A DNA stretch of 64,000 nucleotides from Planctomycetota bacterium (GTDB lineage Bacteria > Planctomycetota > UBA1135 > GCA-002686595), in NCBI GenBank assembly GCA_020853575.1, contig JADYYP010000050.1, positions 1 through 64,000 on the forward strand, written 5' to 3'. A program made the position numbers and the translations under genes. Below the pieces are notes generated by a model. That model did not search any database. It saw only the letters and a list, made by a program, of their open reading frames with translations, and was not told the DNA's origin. Positions 16,872 through 25,469 of the stretch are shown here, piece after piece (position 1 is the first letter of the stretch; the number at the start of each line of letters is the position of its first letter).

Positions 16872-19800
16872 GTGTTGAGGATGCTGGAACCAATTCGCAT
16901 GTCCTTTCTCCCGGACCGTGACTCGCGATTCGCGCAGGCAGAGGCTGCGCTGGCGGACTACCTCGCCCGTCGCGAGGGCGGCGAGCCGCTCGAGTTCGAG
17001 CGCTTCTGCGCGGAACACGACGAAATCGCTGCTGAGCTTCAGTTACTTTTCCGAACCTGCGAGTCCTTGGACAGACCACCGCACCAGGACTCGTTCGCAG
17101 GCCTCGTCGGGCTTCCCGAGTCCCTGGCCCGCGCCCACAACCGTTTCGCCGACTACCAGGTCGGTGAGCGCATTGCGCGCGGCGGCATGGGTGAGATCGT
17201 CGCGGTTCATGACCCGGTTCTGCGCCGTGACATGGTGATGAAGATCGTGCGCGGCGACGACTGGCGAGCTTGCGACGAGCGCGCGCGGCGCGTCGAGCGC
17301 TTCCTGCGGGAGGCCCGCACCACGGGCCAGCTCGACCACCCCGGCATCGTCCCGGTGCACGAGCTCGGCGTGCACAGCGACGGCCGGCCGTACTTCACGA
17401 TGAAGCGCGTGCGGGGCCAGACGCTTGCCGATCTTTTTGCGCAGCACCGCAAGGGCGACATCGACTGGAGCCAAGCGCGCCTGCTGATTGTGCTCCAGCG
17501 TGTGTGCGAGGCCACGGCCTATGCGCACAGCCGCGGCGCCATCCATCGCGACCTCAAGCCGGCCAACGTGATGGTCGGCGACTTCGGCGAGGTCTACGTG
17601 ATGGACTGGGGTCTGTCGAAGCTGCGCGACGACGCCGGGCAACCCGAAACCAGCTCGGTCGGGGCTTCGTCCAGCGGAGATTCGCTCGCGACCATGGAGG
17701 GCGAGGTTATCGGCACGCCTTGCTACATGTCGCCGGAGCAGGCGGCTGGCGCGCAGAACCACGTAGGTCCCGCGACCGACGTGTATGCGATCGGCGCCAT
17801 GCTCTACGAGCTCATCTGCGGCTCGCCTCCCTACTGCGTCGAGGGTCGAGCGCCGCCGCCGCACGCCGTGCTGGCGCGGCTACTGCGCGGTCCGCCCGCG
17901 CCGCTCGAACACTGTGCCCCGCGCACACCGGCGGAACTGCTCGCAATCTGCGACAAAGCGATGCGTCGCGATCCGCGGCAACGCTTTGTCGACGCTCGCG
18001 ATCTCGCGAGCGACCTCGCCGCGTTCGCCGAAGACCGGGTCGTACGTGCGCACAGGACCGGCCCGATCGTGGAGCTGCGCAAGTGGATTCGACGCAATCG
18101 TGCGCTGACTGCCAGTGCTGCCATGGCGTTGCTCGCCGTCCTCGTTGGGTCCGTGTGGATCGCGCGGGCCAATCGCGACCTCGCCGGGGCGCTTCAGTCG
18201 CAGGTCGAGACGGCCCGCTTTGGCGCCTATCGGTCCAACCTGCTCCTCGCGCAAGCGGAACTCGAGGCCGGAAACGACGAGCGCGCGGCATACTGGCTCG
18301 GCGAGTGCCCGGAGCGCGAGCGTGGCTGGGAGTGGCGGCACCTCGCGCTGCGCCCGTTGAGCAACGACCGACGCGTTGCTCTTTCCATGGAGGCCTCGGC
18401 GCTAGCATTCGATCGAGGTGGCACGCGTTTGGCCGTTGGAGGGCGGGAGGGCGACGTCTTGGTGCTGCGCTCCTCAGACTTCGACGTGCTGAGCGCGTTT
18501 CGAGTTCCGCCGACGGACAACGTCGATTGGGTGGCGGACCTCGCCTTCGACCCAACAGGAGGGATTCTCGCCGTCGCAACCAAGGGCGCCATCCCCACTC
18601 TGTGGCGCGTCGACGACGGCGGCTATGTCGGAGCGCTGGTCGGGCACCGCAGTGAGGTCGTCGACCTGTCGTTCGGGCTCGACCCCGACGTGCTCTACAC
18701 GGCAGCTGCGGACGGCTCGATTCGAGCGTGGAGTGTAAGCCAGCAGCGTGAGCTCAGTCGCCTCGACTTCGATGCGGCCTTGCCTACGTCACTCGCAATC
18801 GACCCAGCGGGCGAACGAATGCTCGCGGGCTTCAGCGATGGCGCGATCCTCGAGTGGGAACTCGGGTCGTGGTGCGTCACCACCCGTTTGGAGTTCCCTG
18901 GCGAGTCGGTCGCGCAAGTGCGCTACGACCCGAAGGGTCAATTGCTGATGGCGAGCAGCAACCAACCCTCGGCCGATCGCGGCATCACTCGACTTTGGAT
19001 GGCTCGCACCCACGAGCTGTGGAAGGAACTCCGCTCTGACGGAGTCGTGCTCGGCTCGCAAGTCGACGTTGACGCAGGGCTAGTTTGCGTGGCGAGTTCC
19101 TCCGGTGACGTCGCGGTACTGTCGATCGACTCCGAGGATGCGATCGACCAGATTGGTTTGGTGGCGAGCGGGCTACGGCACCGCAAACCCACCGCTTTCT
19201 GCGCGGCTGACTTCGCACCCGCAGCGCTGGGTGATTTGCACATGACGAGCGGTCACGGTCTCTTGGCTCGCAGCGGCTTCACGCGCCGCACCTCGGACTT
19301 CCACTTCGAGTCGTCGGGAAACGACCGAATGCAGTTCAGTCGCAGGCACCCGAGCGAGCCCCGACTCGCGATCGCTACAGACTCCACGATTACGTTGCTC
19401 GATAGCCGCACCGGCCGCCATGTGGCGACCCTCGAGCAACACGAGGAGACGGTGAATTGTGTCGCGTTTACTCGCGATGGACGCCGCATGCTGTCAGTTG
19501 ACGACAACGGAAGGTTGGTCGAGTGGGACGCGCGGGACTACCGAGTCCTCCGCAAGCGAGAGCTCGGCGCCTCCGTTCTGGCTGTGTGCGGCTCGGACGC
19601 GTCCGACGTGATCGTGTTTCAGCGGGAAGACCTCGGTATCGGCGTTTTGATCGGCGACGACCCAGCTCCGCGCTGGACGCTTGCGCCGAGCGAGCTGCCA
19701 GGCGAAGTGTTCAAACCTCTCGTGACTCGCGATGGCCGTCGAGTCTTCGCCGCCACCGGCGAGCGAACGGTCACCGAGTTCGATGCACGTGATGGGCGGC

Positions 19801-20270
19801 CGCTGCGCACGCTCCTGGCGCCAACCCGGCTCATCGGGGTCCTCGCGCTCTCTCCTGACGAGCAGTTCGTCGCCGCCGGATGTGATGACTTCTCGGTCGT
19901 TGTCTGGAGTCTCGTTAGGGGCAACGTCGAACGTAGACTCCTTTTCGGCGCGTATTCCTCCACGGAGTTTCTGCAAACGCCCGTAGTGACGTCGCTCGAG
20001 TTCGACGCCACGAGTTCGCGCTTGTTCGCGGGCCTGGGTATCGGAGTCTTCTGCGCATGGGACCTGCCGCGCGGAGAGCTCCTGCTGTGCGCCCCGGCCC
20101 TGCGAGGCTGGATCACGGGCCTCGACGTAGATCCTGTCGGCGGTCGTGTCTGGCTCACCAACCACCGCGGAGAGCTTCGCGTGCTCGAGAGCGACCCGCG
20201 TGTCGCGGCTGAGTTCGCGCGCGGCATGCGCATGGAGATACTCGCCGGCCGCTGGCGCAAGCGAGAGTAG
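16872..20270 (+). CDS. Hanks-type Ser/Thr protein kinase with WD40 propeller
   Basis: This encodes up to 1132 residues. The start is uncertain: GTG 16872, ATG 16881 and ATG 16899 are all in frame. N-terminal motif LADYLARREGGEPLEFERFC (about 27-46) is the short helical region seen before many planctomycete kinases. Kinase domain about 95-410: IARGGMGE Gly loop, Lys124 in MVMKIV, HRDLKPAN (225-232), DWG (245-247) instead of DFG, GTPCYMSPEQ. One TM helix (about 413-433, ALTASAAMALLAVLVGSVWIA) is followed by about 650 residues of WD40-type repeats, for example SAFRVPPTDNVDWVADLAFD and VNCVAFTRDGRRMLSVDDNG. It follows the ECF sigma gene by 28 bp. A membrane kinase with an outer or periplasmic propeller sensor is inferred. 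Confidence 0.93.
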   Translation: MLRMLEPIRMSFLPDRDSRFAQAEAALADYLARREGGEPLEFERFCAEHDEIAAELQLLFRTCESLDRPPHQDSFAGLVGLPESLARAHNRFADYQVGERIARGGMGEIVAVHDPVLRRDMVMKIVRGDDWRACDERARRVERFLREARTTGQLDHPGIVPVHELGVHSDGRPYFTMKRVRGQTLADLFAQHRKGDIDWSQARLLIVLQRVCEATAYAHSRGAIHRDLKPANVMVGDFGEVYVMDWGLSKLRDDAGQPETSSVGASSSGDSLATMEGEVIGTPCYMSPEQAAGAQNHVGPATDVYAIGAMLYELICGSPPYCVEGRAPPPHAVLARLLRGPPAPLEHCAPRTPAELLAICDKAMRRDPRQRFVDARDLASDLAAFAEDRVVRAHRTGPIVELRKWIRRNRALTASAAMALLAVLVGSVWIARANRDLAGALQSQVETARFGAYRSNLLLAQAELEAGNDERAAYWLGECPERERGWEWRHLALRPLSNDRRVALSMEASALAFDRGGTRLAVGGREGDVLVLRSSDFDVLSAFRVPPTDNVDWVADLAFDPTGGILAVATKGAIPTLWRVDDGGYVGALVGHRSEVVDLSFGLDPDVLYTAAADGSIRAWSVSQQRELSRLDFDAALPTSLAIDPAGERMLAGFSDGAILEWELGSWCVTTRLEFPGESVAQVRYDPKGQLLMASSNQPSADRGITRLWMARTHELWKELRSDGVVLGSQVDVDAGLVCVASSSGDVAVLSIDSEDAIDQIGLVASGLRHRKPTAFCAADFAPAALGDLHMTSGHGLLARSGFTRRTSDFHFESSGNDRMQFSRRHPSEPRLAIATDSTITLLDSRTGRHVATLEQHEETVNCVAFTRDGRRMLSVDDNGRLVEWDARDYRVLRKRELGASVLAVCGSDASDVIVFQREDLGIGVLIGDDPAPRWTLAPSELPGEVFKPLVTRDGRRVFAATGERTVTEFDARDGRPLRTLLAPTRLIGVLALSPDEQFVAAGCDDFSVVVWSLVRGNVERRLLFGAYSSTEFLQTPVVTSLEFDATSSRLFAGLGIGVFCAWDLPRGELLLCAPALRGWITGLDVDPVGGRVWLTNHRGELRVLESDPRVAAEFARGMRMEILAGRWRKRE

Positions 20271-20549
20271 TGATGCTTCTTGACGCCGGCGAGATCTGCG
20301 CAAGGCGCAGCGTGAAAAAGGTGGACAGACAGAGTTCAAGATCCGGCCTCGACGTGAGGCCGCGCTGAAGCGTCCCGACGGCGGGAGAGCGCCTTGGATT
20401 GCGACGGATTGCGATTCGTCGAGCTTTCGCGCGTCGATGCCGTCCTCGGTCAGCGCAGTGGGCTCGAACCGTCCGCAGCAGTGGGTCCGTGGGAGCGGTC
20501 GAGCAGGGACTTCGCGCAGGAACTGCTCGGCCCAAGTGGGGCAGCGACG

Positions 20550-21124
20550 TCAGCTGGCGCAGATGTCGCGCGCGCGCCGCAGGTATTCGCGCTCGAGCTT
20601 CGATTGGGCATGACGCTCGAGCTCATCGAGCAACGGAACGAGCTCCGGCCACGCGCACATGTGCGCCAACTCGGCGATGCCCATCGGAAACGGGTTGCGC
20701 GTCGAGGGCGTGTTGAACTGCGGTCGATCGAGCGGCGGCTGGCGGGCCCAATTCGTCAAGCGTGCAACGACGTGCGCGCGGCCGCGATCGCGCTCCCATG
20801 CGTCGAGAGTCGCGGCCATCTCGGTCTCTTGCGCTTCGCTTGTGGCGTACTGGAAGCGCTCAGAGCGGAACAGCAAACCAAGCAGTCGGTCTTCCTCGTC
20901 ATCGATCATCGACAGGCTCGCGATGTCCCTGGGCGGAGCGGTGCGGACGGGTTGTTCCACCGCGCCGTGGCCTGGGCAACGCACCACGAGGGCCCGTGGT
21001 GCGGCGTGCGAACGTACGCCGCCCATTCCGCGAACGGAACATCCCGGGAGCATCGCTCGCCGTCGCCGGTGACGATGGCTGCGCCCTCCCCTTCGGACTC
21101 GAACGTCCGCACAGAGGCAGCCAC
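20550..21124 (-). CDS. Unrecognised small protein, apparently frameshifted
   Basis: Two overlapping minus-strand frames look like halves of one protein. The first (GTG 21124 to stop at 20906) reads protein-like through FAEWAAYVRTPHHGPSWC and ARWNNPSAP. The second (coding-like from about 20940 to stop 20550) continues DIASLSMIDDEEDRLLGLLF... to LERHAQSKLEREYLRRARDIC. A +1 insertion or -2 deletion near 20930-20945 would join them into about 190 residues. If it is not frameshifted, a 119-residue protein could start at ATG 20909. No family recognised; the C-terminal half is helical and charged. It is convergent with the WD40 kinase (280-bp gap). Confidence 0.4.
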
Positions 21125-21501
21125 CTCGCGCTCAGGTGAGTGATGCGAGCTGTCCGAGCGCGCTGCCGGGGAACCGCACTTCCGGAGTGAACGGGGAAGT
21201 CGAGCAGCAGCTCGTCGACGAGCCGCGCGCGGCGCTGTCGGACGTGCGACGCGCTCCAGCTGATGGACAGGAGCCGCGGTCGTCGCACAGCAGCTCGGCC
21301 GTACCCCGACACGCGCGATGCGCTGCGGTCGGGCGATCCATGCACCCGTGGAGTGCGGCGGCCTCGCCAGTTCGAGAACCCACGGTTCCGACTGAACCTG
21401 ATGTTCGATTGACGCCCGCTTCGCACGAGGAGTCGACGCTCCGCACTTCGGGCGGCCGTGGGTCGCCCGTGAACGATCCCATCAACGGAGCAGTCTCCAC
21501 C
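21125..21501. other. Divergent intergenic region upstream of the choice-of-anchor I gene
   Basis: This 377-bp gap has an open frame running through it in phase with the downstream gene, but with Ser/Arg/Pro-rich, non-family composition. Nothing identifiable; it likely contains the promoter of the gene at 21502. Confidence 0.4.
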
Positions 21502-23115
21502 ATGACGATGTCCGCCCCCTTCGCGCGCACGCTGGCCGCAGTCTTCCTCGCGGCGCTGCCGAGCCTCGCCCGAGGCGCCCAGGTTCAAATGCACTTCGCC
21601 GGCCGCTACACGACCGGCCTCGGCGCCGGTTCGGCAGAGATCCCGGCGTTCGACCCCGCGAGCAAGCACGCGTTCCTGGTCAATGCCGCGAGCTCGACGG
21701 TCGACATCCTCGATCTCTCGAATCCGAGCTCCCCGACTCTCGTGAGCACGATCGATGTTGGAGCGCTGTTCTCGGACTCCGCGGCGATCGCCGCCCCCAA
21801 CAGCGTCGCGGTCTCCGGAGGACTCGTGGCGGTGGCGATCGAACGCAAGGGCACGAATGGACACCACAAGCCCGGGCGGATCGGGTTCTTCGATGCGAAT
21901 GGCGGCTTGATCGACCAAGCGACCACCGGATACCTGCCGGACATGGTGGTGTTCTCGCCGGATGGCCGATTCGCATTGACCGCTGACGAAGGCGAGCCGA
22001 GTGCCGATTACAGTTTCGATCCGGAAGGTTCGGTCACGATCGTGACGTGCGAACGTGTTCGGCTCGCTCTCGCCAACCCGCAACAAGCCCCTACGTTCGC
22101 GCTGCAACCGAGCGATCTCAAGAAGGCGACGTTCACCCGCTTCAATCCGCTCGCCAGTGCGCTGAAGAGCGCCGGCGTGCGCATCTACGGCCCCAACGCA
22201 ACCGTCGCACAGGACCTGGAACCGGAAGCGATCGCGATTCCTCAGGGCTCGACATATGCGTACGTCGCGCTGCAAGAGGCCAATGCGATCGCGATGGTCA
22301 ACATGGTGACGGGAGTCGTCGCGCGCATCCAAGCGCTCGGATTCAAGGACTGGTCGAATTCAGCGCTCGACGCGAGTGACCGCGACTTCGCGATCAACAT
22401 CCAGCCCTGGCCGGTGTTCGGCATGTACCAGCCCGACACGCTCGCGGCCTTCCGGATCGGCGCGGTCAACTACTTCGTCGCGGCGAACGAAGGCGACGCG
22501 CGCGACTATTCGACGTTCAAGGAAGAGCAACGCGTCAAGGACATGACGCTGGACCCGACGCTGTTCCCCAACGCGGCGGTGCTGCGCGCGGATGCGGCCA
22601 TCGGTCGGCTGACGTGCACCAATCAACTCGGTGACACCGACGGCGAAGGCGACTTCGATCGGCTGTACACGTTCGGTGGACGGTCGTTCTCGATCTACCG
22701 CTCCGGCAACTCCGGCATGTTGACGCGCGTGTACGACAGCGGCGATCAGCTCGAGCAGATCACCGCGCTCGAAGTGCCCGGGCGCTTCAATGGCGATCCG
22801 GTGTTCGACACGCGCAGCGACAACAAGGGCCCGGAGCCCGAGGGGGTTGCGGTCGGTGTGGTCAACGGCAACACGTACGCGTTCATCGGCCTCGAGCGCA
22901 CCAACGGTGTGCTGATGTTCAACGTCAACGATCCATCGGCGCCTCAATACGTGCAGTACATCAACACGAGCGTCGTATCCGGCTCGTCGCAGTCGGGCGA
23001 CGTCGCGCCCGAGGGCCTGGTGTTCGTCCCCGCGTCGGACAGTCCGAACGGCGTCGCGCTCTTGCTCGTCGCCAACGAGGTCAGCGGAACGCTGGCGATC
23101 TTCGAAGTGCGTTGA
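21502..23115 (+). CDS. Choice-of-anchor I family secreted protein
   Basis: This encodes 537 residues from ATG 21502 (or 21508), with GGAG about 11 nt upstream and signal peptide MTMSAPFARTLAAVFLAALPSLARG. The body is the seven-bladed-propeller-like choice-of-anchor I family (related to mesenchyme-specific cell-surface glycoprotein-like proteins): early HFAGRYTTGLGAGSAEIPAFD, the diagnostic VANEGDARDYSTF-type segment (here FVAANEGDARDYSTF, about 325-339), a DTDGEGDFD Ca-binding-like loop, then GPEPEGVAVG and VAPEGLVFVPASDSPNG near the end. These proteins are often extracellular and sometimes linked to phosphatase or esterase domains; none is fused here. Monocistronic; it converges with the HAAS/MotA-like gene across 201 bp. 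Confidence 0.88.
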   Translation: MTMSAPFARTLAAVFLAALPSLARGAQVQMHFAGRYTTGLGAGSAEIPAFDPASKHAFLVNAASSTVDILDLSNPSSPTLVSTIDVGALFSDSAAIAAPNSVAVSGGLVAVAIERKGTNGHHKPGRIGFFDANGGLIDQATTGYLPDMVVFSPDGRFALTADEGEPSADYSFDPEGSVTIVTCERVRLALANPQQAPTFALQPSDLKKATFTRFNPLASALKSAGVRIYGPNATVAQDLEPEAIAIPQGSTYAYVALQEANAIAMVNMVTGVVARIQALGFKDWSNSALDASDRDFAINIQPWPVFGMYQPDTLAAFRIGAVNYFVAANEGDARDYSTFKEEQRVKDMTLDPTLFPNAAVLRADAAIGRLTCTNQLGDTDGEGDFDRLYTFGGRSFSIYRSGNSGMLTRVYDSGDQLEQITALEVPGRFNGDPVFDTRSDNKGPEPEGVAVGVVNGNTYAFIGLERTNGVLMFNVNDPSAPQYVQYINTSVVSGSSQSGDVAPEGLVFVPASDSPNGVALLLVANEVSGTLAIFEVR

Positions 23116-23316
23116 GGCGCACCGACAGCTCGAGCCCGCGTCGGAACCCCCAGCGGACCTCTGCCGAGCTCGAGCTGTCTTCGATGGTTGCATTCGAGCG
23201 GAACAAGCGGCGCCAAAGAGAGCGGCCTCGCGCGCAGCCTGCGTCGAGCCGATTGTCGAGACAACCCGCGGGTTTCCTCTGGAACAGGCACGGCGCGCTG
23301 TCGCGGCGTGGTCCGG

Positions 23317-24021
23317 TCAGCGAACGTCGCTCCCGGAGACGAACGCAAGCGCGCTGCGATTGCGGAGCCAAGAGCGCAGACTGCCGAAGCCGATCTCGGC
23401 GAGCAGGGCGCCGTAGAGCAACGACATCAGCGACATGCCGATCGCAGGTCCGATCTCGGCCGGGTCGGAGAGATTGAGAGCGGTGGAGATCAGACCGGCC
23501 AGAACTCCCACCACGCCGCCGGCCCACGCGAGGCGCGAGCCGCGCACGGCAACCGCGTCGAGTTCCGCGAGTTCGTCGGGAGACATGGTGCGTTCAGTGC
23601 GCCATCCGGCCGCGATGGCGCGCACGACTCTCCGCAGGCCGAAACAAGCCCACAGACCGCCAGCGACGAATCCACCGATCAGCAGCACCGCGGGCGCGTT
23701 GATCAGAACCTGCAATTCCGCCGTACGTCCCAGCGCCAGTAGCACCACGCCGAGCGAACAAGCGATACCAGCGAGCTTGGGGATCACGTTCATAGGGGGA
23801 TGGACCTTTCGATATTCGTTGGCGAGCGCGGACGGCGCTCCCAGTTGCTCCAGTGCCTGCGCGAGCGCACCCTCGAGTTCGGACGGCTCGTCGATCGAGT
23901 GCGCGTCGAGCTCGCAGCACAGGTGGTCCTCGAGCTCGTCGAGGTGCTCGGAAGCAACGCCTTGGCGCGCGAGGGATGCGCGGCGCTCGCGCCAGGCCTT
24001 CCACGGATCGAGCTCATGCAT
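23317..24021 (-). CDS. HAAS-type membrane protein with MotA/ExbB-like domain
   Basis: This encodes 234 residues. ATG 24021 overlaps the end of padR by 8 nt. Residues 1-75 are the HAAS/permease-prefix-like helical domain (HLDELEDHLCCEL...ELEGALAQALEQLG) that commonly partners a PadR regulator. The rest has about four TM segments. About 104-136 (LINAPAVLLIGGFVAGGLWACF) and about 186-213 (DPAEIGPAIGMSLMSLLYGALLAEI) resemble the pore-forming helices of MotA/TolQ/ExbB proton channels. The large MotA cytoplasmic loop is short here (about 138-162). It is predicted to be an inner-membrane protein controlled by the cotranscribed PadR. Channel activity is inference from motif resemblance only. Confidence 0.75.
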   Translation of the reverse strand: MHELDPWKAWRERRASLARQGVASEHLDELEDHLCCELDAHSIDEPSELEGALAQALEQLGAPSALANEYRKVHPPMNVIPKLAGIACSLGVVLLALGRTAELQVLINAPAVLLIGGFVAGGLWACFGLRRVVRAIAAGWRTERTMSPDELAELDAVAVRGSRLAWAGGVVGVLAGLISTALNLSDPAEIGPAIGMSLMSLLYGALLAEIGFGSLRSWLRNRSALAFVSGSDVR

Positions 24022-24361
24022 GGCTCGCGTCTCCGATCTTGGGTGCCCACAGCGCGCGCAAGGTCGCGTCGACCGCCTGCCACTCCTCGCGCTCCGCCGC
24101 GAGCGCGCGTTCACCCGCAGAGGAGAGGCGGTAGTAGCGCCGGCGCCGGCCGTTCTCCGCTTCGCCCCAACGTGACTCGATCAGATGCGCACGCTCGAGC
24201 CGGTGAAGCACTGGATAGAGCATTCCATCGGTCCACTCGATTCTGCCGCCGGACAGCAAGCGAACGCGCTGCAGGATCGAGTAACCGTAGCTCTCGCCTC
24301 TCGAGAGGATCGACAGCACGAGCGGCACCGAAGACGCCGCGACAAGCTTGGGAGTGATCAT
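24014..24361 (-). CDS. PadR-family transcriptional regulator
   Basis: This encodes 115 residues from ATG 24361. Winged-helix sequence: VPLVLSILSRGESYGYSILQRV, TDGMLYPVLHRLERAHLIESRW and RRRRYYRLSSAGERALAAERE are the standard PadR HTH and wing; a short C-terminal dimerisation helix follows. Its stop overlaps the start of the HAAS/MotA-like gene, indicating one operon. Just upstream of the start lies an inverted repeat (24363-24385) that is a good candidate autoregulatory operator. The usual role in such pairs is repression of the membrane partner until a ligand or envelope stress is sensed. Confidence 0.92.
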   Translation of the reverse strand: MITPKLVAASSVPLVLSILSRGESYGYSILQRVRLLSGGRIEWTDGMLYPVLHRLERAHLIESRWGEAENGRRRRYYRLSSAGERALAAEREEWQAVDATLRALWAPKIGDASHA

Positions 24362-24362
24362 G

Positions 24363-24410
24363 GATACCTCGCGAGCTGAGGTATCGGCTCGCATACCTCG
24401 CGACCTTAGG
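24363..24410 (-). promoter_or_regulatory. Candidate PadR operator (inverted repeat plus extra half site)
   Basis: GATACCTC (24363-24370) and GAGGTATC (24378-24385) form a perfect 8+8 bp dyad with a 7-bp spacer, starting 1 bp upstream of the padR start codon. A second copy of ATACCTCGCGA occurs at 24393-24403, followed by CCTTAGG. This position would allow binding to block initiation of the padR operon. Binding is inferred, not shown. Confidence 0.65.
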
Positions 24411-24746
24411 CATTCGAGCGGCGTTCCCGAGTGCGCGAAGCGAGGAACGCGTCCGGAGGGTCCCACACTGCGCACGGCGACGAGAAATCGCCCGCCGTGC
24501 CCGTGGTCGAGCGTCGAGACGGGCTGTGCGACGTCGAGATGCGCCGGAATGTGCTCGCGGCAGTCGAGGACGAGCACTTTGGCCGGCGAATCGAGACCCC
24601 GTCGTAGTCGCGGCGCAGCGCGCGCCCCATACCGGTACGGGTTGGACTTCGGCGTCCCGACGGCTCGCGCGCGGCGGCGCTGCTGTCAGCGTCCGAATTC
24701 GGTTGCTCGTGCTCAATCGTGTCGCGCTCGAACTAGACTCGCACCC

Positions 24747-24935
24747 ATGCAGAACGTGTCGTCGTCGCGGATCCGTCTGCGCACTGTCCTGCTCCTGGGT
24801 GCGGTCGCGGGGCTCATCGTGTTCGGCGTGGCGCTCGCCGTCCGGCATTTTGAGCTGCACGGCGCCATCGTCGGCGCAGCTTTGGTGCTGGTCCTTGCGG
24901 CCGGGCCCGTGATTGCGCGCGCAGGCAGGCGCTGA
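24747..24935 (+). CDS. Small two-TM membrane protein
   Basis: This encodes 62 residues from ATG 24747: a short basic N-terminus (MQNVSSSRIRLR), then two hydrophobic stretches, TVLLLGAVAGLIVFGVALAV and AIVGAALVLVLAAGPVIA, ending in a basic tail. The upstream part of the same open frame is Arg-rich and non-coding in look. No family recognised. It may be a real small inner-membrane protein; the composition could also arise by chance in high-GC DNA. Confidence 0.5.
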   Translation: MQNVSSSRIRLRTVLLLGAVAGLIVFGVALAVRHFELHGAIVGAALVLVLAAGPVIARAGRR

Positions 24936-25281
24936 GGCGAGCACCACGGTCGCGACACCTGGTCGTGGAAGGCTGGTCCGCGATTCGTGGAGCGCGCCAG
25001 CTCCGTGAATGCACGCTGCTCGCCCTCGGACCGCCGCTCGCCGCGCTCGGCATGGCGCTCGGAACGCGCTGGCTCCGTCGAGGAGCGACACGCGAGCTCC
25101 GTGTCGTCGAGGCGTACGTGGTGCTCGCGATCGGGCCCGTGCAGCGAGTGCGCTGCGGCCGCAGCGCGCCAAATCGAGTTCGAGGCCTTCCGGATCGGAG
25201 CGCTCCCGCCATGGCTCATTGCGTCGATGGCTACGTGATCCTGATCGGCAAGAAGAGCGTCACCGCGTACCGCCGCCTGGC
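24936..25281. other. Intergenic region next to an IS fragment
   Basis: This 346-bp stretch lies between the small membrane protein and the IS21-like end. No gene or structured RNA recognised. Confidence 0.4.
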
Positions 25282-25469
25282 TGTGAGCGGGCAAGTCAAG
25301 CAACCCCCCTGCGGGCAGGAAACGTGACCCCCCCTGGAGGTGGTGTTCATGCGGCCGGCCGGGCCGTCAGTTCTTGGGCGTTGGGCCTCCCTGCTTGCGC
25401 TGCTTGAGGTCCTTCATGCGGAAGGAGTCGCCCACGATCGGCACGAGATGGGCGCTGTCCTGGGCCGCG
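25282..25469 (-). mobile_element. IS21-family end fragment with truncated istB 3' end
   Basis: On the minus strand, 25469-25367 encodes AHLVPIVGDSFRMKDLK... and stops at 25369-25367. This matches the C-terminus of IstB-type helper ATPases (usually HxHxxxIxGDSxR). Beyond the stop, two G-rich repeats of the form GGGGGGTCACG and GGGGGGTTGC, spaced by about 20 bp, lead to a terminal CACA at 25285-25282. Repeated GGGGGTCA-like boxes and TG...CA tips are typical of IS21-family ends. Only about 190 bp remain, and the fragment begins right after the esterase stop codon. istA and most of istB are absent, so it is not mobile. Confidence 0.6.
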
